In this document: in pieces, positions 8,068 to 13,531 of the stretch
Layout: the number at the start of each line of letters is the position of its first letter
How positions within the stretch are numbered: the stretch's first letter is position 1
Source of the DNA: Willaertia magna
Taxonomy: Eukaryota; Heterolobosea; Eutetramitea; Acrasida; Naegleriidae
Assembly: GCA_902984215.1 (NCBI GenBank)
Contig: CADWAF010004768.1
Coordinates: 1 to 13,531, forward strand
Length of the DNA: 13,531 nt
Direction of reading: 5' to 3'
Program-made: the position numbers and the translations under genes
The notes under the pieces: model-generated
The model's database searches: none
Seen by the model: the letters and a program-made list of their open reading frames with translations, nothing else
Told to the model about the DNA's origin: nothing

Positions 8068-8214
8068 TTTTTTTTTTCAAAATTTTTTTTAATTTTTTTT
8101 AAATTATCTAATTTTTTACTTTCGGAAAGCAAAAGAAGGAGCAAATTGAAATAACAATTTATTTTAACAAATTTTAATTAACAAAGTAAACAATTTAAAT
8201 AAATAAAAATTAAT
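8068..8214. other. Spacer between WDR53-like and GPX genes
   Basis: 147 bp, both neighbours on the minus strand. The WDR53-like side is homopolymer T runs (A-rich leader). The GPX side should contain its 3' UTR; AATAAA on the minus strand at 8163-8158, about 50 nt past the GPX stop, is a plausible poly(A) signal. No gene is seen. Confidence 0.45.
8158..8163 (-). terminator. Possible poly(A) signal for GPX
   Basis: Minus-strand AATAAA about 50 nt after the GPX TAA. In such AT-rich sequence the word is common by chance, so confidence is low. Confidence 0.25.
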
Positions 8215-8813
8215 TTATTGTTCTAACAATTTAATAATATCTCCTTCCATATCTTTTGGATTTGTTGTAGGTGCATAACGATGATACACTTTTCCTTGTT
8301 TATCAATTAAAAATTTTGTAAAATTCCATTTAATTGCATCCGTTAAAAATCCTTTCCCTTCCTTTTTTAAAAATTTATATAATGGATGTGTATTATCTCC
8401 ATTTACTTCAATCTTTTCAAATATTTTAAATCCAATATTAAATTTTTGTTTTACAAATTGACAAATCTCTTGATTGTCACCTGGTTCTTGTCCTGCAAAT
8501 TGATTACAAGGAAATGCAAATATTTCTAAACCTTTATCTTTATATTGTTCATAAAGTTTTTGAAGTGGTTCTTTTTATTTATTTAATTTTATAATTTTTA
8601 TTTATTTAATTTTATTTAATTTTATAATTTATAGTTTTATATAGTTATTAAATTAAATTTAAAGAAAATAATAATAATACACATACCATATTGTGGAGTA
8701 AAACCACATTTGGAAGCAACATTTACAATTAAAATTACTTTTCCTTTATAATCTTCCATATTAATAGTATTTCCTTGTGCATCTATTGCTGTATGTTCAT
8801 AAAAACTTGACAT
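8215..8813 (-). CDS. Cysteine glutathione peroxidase (GPX4/plant type)
   Basis: Two exons on the minus strand, 8813-8687 and 8570-8215, giving 160 aa. It reduces hydrogen peroxide and lipid hydroperoxides; the Cys forms generally use thioredoxin rather than glutathione. The start MSSFYEHTAIDAQGN leads into GKVILIVNVASKCGFT, where Cys36 replaces selenocysteine. The tetrad is complete: Cys36, Gln70 in AGQEPG, and Trp124-Asn125 in IKWNFTKFLIDKQG. LEIFAFPCNQF (57-67) and VNGDNTHPLYKFLKK (98-112) are family signatures. Length matches the small monomeric GPX4-like class with no oligomerisation loop. There is no targeting peptide, so it is probably cytosolic. The canonical resolving-cysteine position is Lys83, with Cys79 one helical turn earlier. 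An intron and host-like codon use argue against a recent bacterial origin. Confidence 0.9.
8571..8686 (-). other. GPX intron (116 nt, phase 1)
   Basis: The minus-strand donor is TATG|GTATGT at 8686 and the acceptor is AAAAAG|AACC at 8571. Joining gives TPQY-E-PLQKLYEQY, the expected GPX helix. The intron is far more AT-rich than the flanking exons and contains stops in all useful frames. Confidence 0.88.
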
Positions 8814-8904
8814 TTTGTTATTTTTTTTTTATTAATTTTATTAAAGATTTATTAACAATAATGCATTATTTCTAATAAAGTATAGCAATACAAGTATGGC
8901 AATA
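8814..8904. promoter_or_regulatory. GPX upstream region with 14-bp palindrome
   Basis: This region lies directly upstream of the GPX start. It begins with an A-rich leader (T-run on the plus strand, 8821-8830) and contains the perfect palindrome AATAATGCATTATT at 8857-8870. Promoter function is assumed from position. Confidence 0.4.
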
Positions 8905-9014
8905 ATACAATCAATCCTATCGTCCTCTATGATCCACCCGGTAATTCATACTGCATTCATTGTGACAGTAGTATGGTTTACACAACAGATAATACAGATA
9001 CAATCAAGATTATT

Positions 9015-9111
9015 GACGGTGGGTGGGTGGAGGAAGATAGGATTGGATGGATGGTTGGATACAAGAAGAAGATGCTCATGCCCACTGCATCCTATCTTCC
9101 TCATCACCGTC
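9015..9111. repeat. Imperfect inverted repeat, 14 + 7 bp stem
   Basis: GAGGAAGATAGGAT (9030-9043) is the exact reverse complement of 9089-9102, and GACGGTG (9015-9021) of 9105-9111. An 8-nt/2-nt internal loop joins the two helices, and the apical loop is 45 nt. Confidence 0.85.
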
Positions 9112-9134
9112 GGAGTTGTTATGAAATTTACAAC

Positions 9135-9174
9135 CACGTTTGAAAATGCTATTTCCATTCCTTTTCAAAACGTG
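9135..9174. repeat. Hairpin, 12-bp stem with one bulge, 15-nt loop
   Basis: CACGTTTGAAAA (9135-9146) pairs with TTTTCAAAACGTG (9162-9174) with a single bulged base. It starts exactly where the preceding small hairpin (9115-9134) ends. Confidence 0.8.
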
Positions 9175-9230
9175 TACTTTAATTCAAGTATTCTAGTGGA
9201 TAAAAGCTTTTCATAACTAATGAAACTAAT

Positions 9231-9244
9231 TGATGAGCTCATCA
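9231..9244. repeat. Perfect 14-bp palindrome TGATGAGCTCATCA
   Basis: A perfect dyad at the right edge of the island; its counterpart at the left edge is the unrelated palindrome 8857-8870. It could be a protein-binding dyad or a hairpin tip. Confidence 0.8.
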
Positions 9245-9260
9245 TGCTGCATTAGACTAT

Positions 9261-10114
9261 TACAACAGATTTTTCATAGTTTTCCACTTGTATTCTTCAT
9301 TTAGTAAATTAATAAAATCGTTTTGATAATTAAATATTTTGTAACTGTTTCATAATTTTCCTTAAATCTTGTAAATTTTGTAAAAAAATTTCCAGAAACT
9401 TGACCTTAATCAACGAGAAATAAATACTAAACCTTAATTATTAATTGCTTTGCCACCCAATTGCTTATCACAACAAACAGGTCACTATAATCCTGTAAAG
9501 GATCAGTTAATAAACAAAAAAAAAGCTTAACAGAACTAACTTATACAAGATCAGTCGTTCCAGTAGAGGAAAATTAAGGAATGTTTGTTTGTTTATTATT
9601 GTTGTCAACAATGAAGAAACAATTTTTTTGTTAATAACACATCAACAGTTGTTGTTCAATTAAACATTGTCCTTTTTTTAAAATAATTGTTTAACAAATT
9701 TACAAAAAAGAAAGAGACCTTTTAATAATAATTTTTCCTAATTAAGAAATGTAAATAAATCATCTTTACAAAAAAAGAAATAATTTTTTATTAAAAGTAG
9801 ACATTTCTAAAAATATAATTTTACAAAAAGAAACTTGTCAAACATTATCCATTTCTAAAAATATACATTTTACAAAAATATAAATTTCCAATTTACTAAA
9901 AATCAAAAATAAAATGATAAATTCAATTTGTGTGATAAAAATTTTTTTTTAAAAAAAAACTACACACACCATTTTATAGTTGACTAAATTTTTTAAATTG
10001 CTTTACAATAAAGTGTGTAAAAAAAAATTAAAAACTTACAACAACCACTTTTTTAGACAATTCAAAACAAACCTTTTATATAAACCAAATTTTTTAATAA
10101 TATATAAATAAAAA
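9261..10114. promoter_or_regulatory. Long AT-rich upstream region of the F-box gene
   Basis: About 850 bp without a recognisable gene or RNA. It holds short dyads (ATTGTTG-T-CAACAAT at 9598-9612; ATCC/GGAT near 9490-9505), recurring TTTACAAAAA-type words at 9699, 9765, 9820 and 9868, and one 28/29-bp direct repeat. TATATAAA at 10077-10084, 31 bp before the ATG, could be a TATA element if the leader is very short. Confidence 0.4.
9802..9878. repeat. Direct repeat, two copies of 28/29 bp
   Basis: The copies at 9802-9829 and 9850-9878 share CATTTCTAAAAATATA and then ATTTTACAAAAA, differing by one inserted base. They are 48 bp apart start to start. This is too good for chance even in AT-rich DNA, and suggests a local duplication or paired binding sites. 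Confidence 0.75.
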
Positions 10115-12511
10115 ATGGCCTTTTTAGGGGCTCATAATAACGATCCAATGCAATTGGATAATTTAGATGAAGAAAAAGAGTTGACCATTACAAAAATAAA
10201 TTTCCCAAAACAACAAGAATACAACAATAACAAACAAAATAATAATTTATTTTCACAATTACCTGATGAAATTATACAATTTCATATCATTCCATTACTA
10301 GACGTACTCTCTTTAGGTTTTAGTTTTTTACCGTTAAATAAAAAATATTTTCATTTGGCGGACAGTAATGAAATTTGGCGGGAAAGATTTTTTAGAGCGT
10401 TGCCAAAGAGTCAACATGAAGCCTTTAAGAAAAATGCCGTTTTGTGGAGATATGCTTATTCTTCTGAATTGTTAGCGCAAGCTACATCTTCTTCTTCAGG
10501 TAGTAGCAGTAATCATGCTGGGGTGTTATCGGAAGATGAAATGGTGGATAGTGGTAAGAATGGTAATAATAATAGCGGTATTGGTGTTAATAGTAGTGGT
10601 AATGGTAGTAATGATGTTATTTATAATGAACAGGCTATTAACTTTAAAGAATTATACAAAACTCTATTTGGTAAGTTTTATAATTGTTAAATCTTTATTA
10701 ACTAATTATTAAATTATTATAATTATAAACTTAGTTCAAGGTAGATTTGCTGGACATCGCTTTTTAAATTCAGGTAATTATAAAAGAGATCAATACTCTC
10801 ATCATATTACCTACTTTTATCTCATTGATCTCTTTAAAAATAATTATTCCGAAAATTCATCTTCTTCTTTATCTCAACAAAATACCGCCATTGGTCCTTC
10901 CAACAGCCAACAATCTTCACTACAACAACTTTCCCGCTTTTCAACTTTAACTACAAATAATAATACAAAAAATAATAATTTTAATCAAAACCATAATAAT
11001 GCTAACAATTTTCTTTTAGATAATTATAAATGTATTGATATGATATTTAATCAAACAATATGGCCAAGTATAGAATTATTTAAAGGTAGAACTAGAGAAA
11101 GAACTGCTTTAGAAGATGAAGAATCAAAAGAATATTATGCTGTTAATGGTATTGTAATGGGAATGTATTTTGTAATGTTTCAAGAATGGATGTCCAATGA
11201 TTTACGTGCTCATGTAATTGGTAGAAAATTAGTTTACAAAAAGAATAATACAACAATTAATAATAATAATAGAAATAATTTAATAAGAAATGTGAATGTA
11301 TTGGATGATATTGGAATAGATCAAAATAAAAAGGATGATATTTCTGTTGTAATTCATGGTGTATGGAGTGATAATAAGGAAAGGTTTGTATTTTATTTTA
11401 ATATTTATTTTTTAATTTTTATTTAATATTTATAATTTTTTATAGATGTGGATTATTTACAAGTGAAAATGTAGATTGGAATACAACTAATTTTGATTTA
11501 ACAATTTTAGGTACAAAATTACATGATATTAATTATAAAAGATTATATGATTTAGAAAATGAAATTAAAATGTTTTCTAAATTAACTGCTTTTAGAAATT
11601 GGCAAATGACAACATTTACAAAATATAATAATAATAATCAATCAACTAGTTTATTTGATAATTATTACAATAATAATAATCAACATAATCAACAACCATT
11701 TATTGTAAAGAATGAATATCAAGTAACATTTGATTGTGATACTTATATGAGAGGTGAAGCAATTTTAAAGAATTCTACAATTATTAGTCAATCTAATGTA
11801 TCATCATCTAATAATATGAATCAACAACAACAACAAAATAATCAACAACAACAAGGACAACATTTTCAAATTATTGGAAATGTATTAGATAATTATGTTT
11901 CTTTTAATTTATTAAATCGTGGAGAACATTTATTTTTAGCTTGGTGTGAATTTGACAATGCTACTAATACTACTGCCACTAATAATAATAATCATTTATT
12001 TAACACGTCAACAACAAGATCATCATTTAATAATGGTTTTGATGAAAAGGGAAATAATGAATTTTCAAGACTTTCTGTAAATGCCAATCGTTTAATGGAA
12101 TTAACTACCATTCCAACAATTCCACTAACTGGAATGCCTTCAACAAGTGCAAATTTAGGTGGACCTTCTTCTTTAATGATGAATGGTGGTGCACCATCCT
12201 CCTCTCATGGACGTTATTCCTCTTTATCTTTACGTCGTAGTAGTGTTGCAAGTATTGGTTCATCTAGTTCTTCTTCTAATAATAATACATTTAATGGTGG
12301 TTCTAAATTATTGAGAAGAAAGAGTTGTTTTGGTAAAAGTAATAATAATTTAAATGAAAATGTTGCAATTCAACCAAAAGATTGTAAACTTTCAGGTTTT
12401 TTAATGGATAGAAATGGAATTAAAGGTTATTTAGTTTTAGAACCAGTTTCTTCTATTGTTACTTTAAATAATAATAGTAATAATGTAACAACTATTCATT
12501 CATTACCTTAA
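10115..12511 (+). CDS. F-box protein with long novel C-terminal region
   Basis: Three exons: 10115-10670, 10735-11383 and 11446-12511, giving 756 aa. The F-box is at about 45-92: LFSQLPDEIIQFHIIPLL, then LGFSFLPLNKKYFHLADSNEIWRERF, with the expected LP..I, L..LC/NK and W-R-E-R-F positions. F-box proteins bind SKP1 and bring substrates to SCF ubiquitin ligases. After it comes a Ser/Gly/Asn linker (122-165) and then ordered patches without a family I know: GRFAGHRFLNSG (188-199), a MIFNQTIWPSIELFKGR region from 288, VIHGVWSDNKERCGLFTSE across the exon 2/3 junction, and from about 440 a beta-looking part interrupted by Asn, Gln and Ser tracts (including a QQQQQNNQQQQ run and a Ser-rich SSLSLRRSS area that could be phosphorylated). 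It is not one of the WD40 or LRR classes. The substrate is unknown. Confidence 0.8.
10671..10734 (+). other. F-box gene intron 1 (64 nt, phase 1)
   Basis: The donor is TTTG|GTAAGT and the acceptor is AACTTAG|TTCA. Joining gives LFG replaced by LF-V-QGRFAGHRF, after which the frame stays open for 215 codons. TTAACTAATT near 10697-10706 is branch-point-like. Confidence 0.83.
11384..11445 (+). other. F-box gene intron 2 (62 nt, phase 2)
   Basis: The donor is GAAAG|GTTTGT and the acceptor is TTTTATAG|ATGT. Joining gives NKE-R-CGLFTSE and continues in the same frame to the end of the gene. The intron is almost only A and T. Confidence 0.83.
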
Positions 12512-12772
12512 ATTAATTGTGGAATTGATATACTTTGTAAAAATGTAAAAAAATATATAAAATGTGCACAAAATTATAACAAACTCCGAATTGAGTTCTT
12601 TTTATTTTACACCGATTACAATAGTTTCTTCACTTGACAAGAGACAGAATTGACAAAAATGTCAATAATTTATTCCTTAAACATTTTCAAAGAACCATTC
12701 GCACAAAATCAACAAAAAAAATCTTTTGAAAAAAAAAATTCACAAGTGAAATTCACAAAAGTCACAAAAATC
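12512..12772. promoter_or_regulatory. Spacer between F-box gene and protein B
   Basis: 261 bp, both neighbours on the plus strand. The first part should be the F-box 3' UTR. The last ~110 bp is A-rich with repeated TTCACAAAA/GTCACAAAA words and stays in frame with protein B from an ATG at 12659, but reads as a leader rather than protein. Confidence 0.45.
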
Positions 12773-13525
12773 ATGAAAAGCCATTCAACACTTTATATTT
12801 GTTGTATAATGTTGTTGTTTATTCTTTTATTGAACTATTCTTTCCACTTGACAATAGCAACAACAACTACAACAACAATAAATGGTTCGGAAAATAATTT
12901 ACAAAAAAATTTAATTTTTAATAATAAAATTAAATCACCAAATTGTTTTCACGCAATAATTAAAAATTATATTTTTATAAAATTTTTACAATCTATTGAA
13001 TTAAATTTACCTAAACCTTTACAATTTAAATTACCAAATATAATAAATGAACAAATAAATAATTCTTTATTTGGTGAATGTAAAAATAAAGAAGAAAGAA
13101 ATTTTGCTTTTAAAATTTGTAATCATTTACAAAATTATGAAATTATTTTTAATGAAAATTTAAAAAATAATTTAAAAAATAATTTAAATTTACAACAAGA
13201 AAATACTTTACAAAATTTAAAATCCTTTACAAAAAAGTGTCATTTATCAATTTTAGAAAATATTATTGTAAATAAAATTTCAGAATATTTACAAAATAAA
13301 TTAAATAATCAATTATATAAAATTAATTTTTCTAAAATTGAATTAGAATTATTAACACATCAATTTATTGTAAAATCTTTACAACATGATTGTCCTTTAG
13401 AATTAATTGAAAAGGCAAATAATTATTTTATTAAAGCAACTTCTTTATTTGTAAAAAAAGAAGATTTAAAATATTTAATTTTATTAAATTTAAATTTATT
13501 TAAAATTAATAATAATGGTGACTAA
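12773..13525 (+). CDS. Secreted five-cysteine protein B, paralog of protein A
   Basis: 250 aa from the chosen start. The ATG at 12773 gives MKSHSTLYICCIMLLFILLLNYSFHLTIA, a textbook signal peptide followed by a Thr run as in protein A. An upstream in-frame ATG at 12659 would add 38 Lys/Gln/Asn-rich residues and bury the signal, so I prefer the later one. Cysteines at 58, 103, 116, 156 and 207 match the five of protein A. The matching blocks are nearly identical: INNSLFGECKN-x-EERN, AFKICNHLQ-x-YEI and CHLSILENIIV. The protein ends soon after the second repeat, without the stalk, acidic patch and hydrophobic tail of A, so it should be soluble and secreted. The TAA ends 6 bp before the window edge. 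Codon use is even more AT-rich than in A. The family is unrecognised and no enzyme motif is seen. Confidence 0.82.
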   Translation: MKSHSTLYICCIMLLFILLLNYSFHLTIATTTTTTINGSENNLQKNLIFNNKIKSPNCFHAIIKNYIFIKFLQSIELNLPKPLQFKLPNIINEQINNSLFGECKNKEERNFAFKICNHLQNYEIIFNENLKNNLKNNLNLQQENTLQNLKSFTKKCHLSILENIIVNKISEYLQNKLNNQLYKINFSKIELELLTHQFIVKSLQHDCPLELIEKANNYFIKATSLFVKKEDLKYLILLNLNLFKINNNGD

Positions 13526-13531
13526 ATAAAA

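Larger units (their letters stand above)
8905..9260. ncRNA. Candidate structured RNA or fold-back element
   Basis: About 350 bp with clearly more G and C than the DNA around it, packed with inverted repeats that abut each other. Stem 1 is 8912-8927 with 9030-9045 (15 of 16 paired), continued by CCACCC 8934-8939 with GGGTGG 9025-9030. Stem 2 is 8941-8952 with 8970-8981. Stem 3, an alternative to stem 1, is 9030-9043 with 9089-9102 (14 of 14) plus 9015-9021 with 9105-9111 (7 of 7). Stem 4 is GTTGT 9115-9119 with ACAAC 9130-9134. Stem 5 is 9135-9146 with 9162-9174 (12 pairs, one bulge). Stem 6 is TACTT 9175-9179 with AAGTA 9186-9190. Stem 7 is 9218-9222 with 9250-9254, enclosing the palindrome 9231-9244. 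No tRNA, SRP, RNase P or spliceosomal motif was recognised. The strand is undetermined. A decayed fold-back transposon is the main alternative. Confidence 0.4.

Noticed and set aside
8215..8813. Recent bacterial transfer of GPX
   Set aside because: The gene has a well-formed intron and the same AT-rich codon use as its neighbours, so no recent transfer is visible.
8896..9216. 106-aa plus-strand and 70-aa minus-strand reading frames through the GC-raised island
   Set aside because: No protein-family pattern, amino-acid make-up unlike all neighbours, and the frames cross inverted repeats; the structure explains the sequence better than coding does.
9400..9600. tRNA or known small RNA in the gap outside the island
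   Set aside because: Short ATCC/GGAT and TTGTTG/CAACAA dyads occur, but there is no T-loop, anticodon arm or acceptor pairing.
10376..10388. Perfect E2F-like word TTTGGCGGGAAA
   Set aside because: It lies inside the F-box exon and encodes the conserved Ile-Trp-Arg-Glu, so protein constraint explains it. A similar word near 1643-1652 lies inside protein A for the same reason.
12650..12772. Extended N-terminus of protein B from TTG 12650 or ATG 12659
   Set aside because: It would place a basic, Asn/Gln-rich segment before an otherwise ideal signal peptide; the paralog A begins directly with its signal peptide.
1..13531. CRISPR array, insertion sequence, retroelement or viral genes
   Set aside because: No regularly spaced repeats with unique spacers, and no transposase, integrase, reverse transcriptase or capsid-like reading frame was found.

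Overview
This window looks like a gene-dense piece of a nuclear genome from an AT-rich, free-living protist. The evidence is typical eukaryotic gene content (SRP9, Mediator, anaphase-promoting complex, DYRK kinase, F-box), five short GT-AG introns (47 to 116 nt), runs of Asn, Gln, Thr and Ser codons, strong A/T bias at third positions, and TAA as the stop of every gene. No TAA, TAG or TGA has to be read as sense inside a gene, so the code looks standard. A heterolobosean (Naegleria-like) or another amoeboid protist would fit, but the sequence alone does not settle this.

Layout, left to right: SRP9 (minus); MED20 (plus), divergent from SRP9 across a 231-bp shared promoter; a secreted or membrane-anchored five-cysteine protein A (minus); an APC4-like subunit (minus); a LisH plus DYRK-type kinase in three exons (plus), divergent from the APC4-like gene across 126 bp; WDR53-like WD40 protein (minus), whose stop codon overlaps that of the kinase; a cysteine glutathione peroxidase in two exons (minus); an unusually long 1.3-kb gap; an F-box protein in three exons (plus); and a second five-cysteine secreted protein B (plus), paralogous to A.

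Two things stand out. First, proteins A and B form an unrecognised secretory family with five conserved cysteines and an apparent internal duplication; the copies lie about 10 kb apart and point outward. Second, the 1.3-kb gap holds an island of about 350 bp (roughly 8905-9260) with visibly higher GC than its surroundings. It is packed with abutting inverted repeats, including one segment that can pair with either of two partners. It does not look protein-coding and is the best candidate here for an undescribed structured RNA or fold-back element.

Functionally the genes are mostly housekeeping: protein targeting (SRP9), transcription (MED20), cell-cycle ubiquitination (APC4-like), ubiquitin ligase adaptors (F-box, and WDR53 by family), signalling (DYRK) and peroxide defence (GPX). 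There is no operon logic; shared promoters and convergent ends are the only evident couplings. All splice sites, promoters and RNA structures were read by eye, without transcript data, homology searches or folding calculations.
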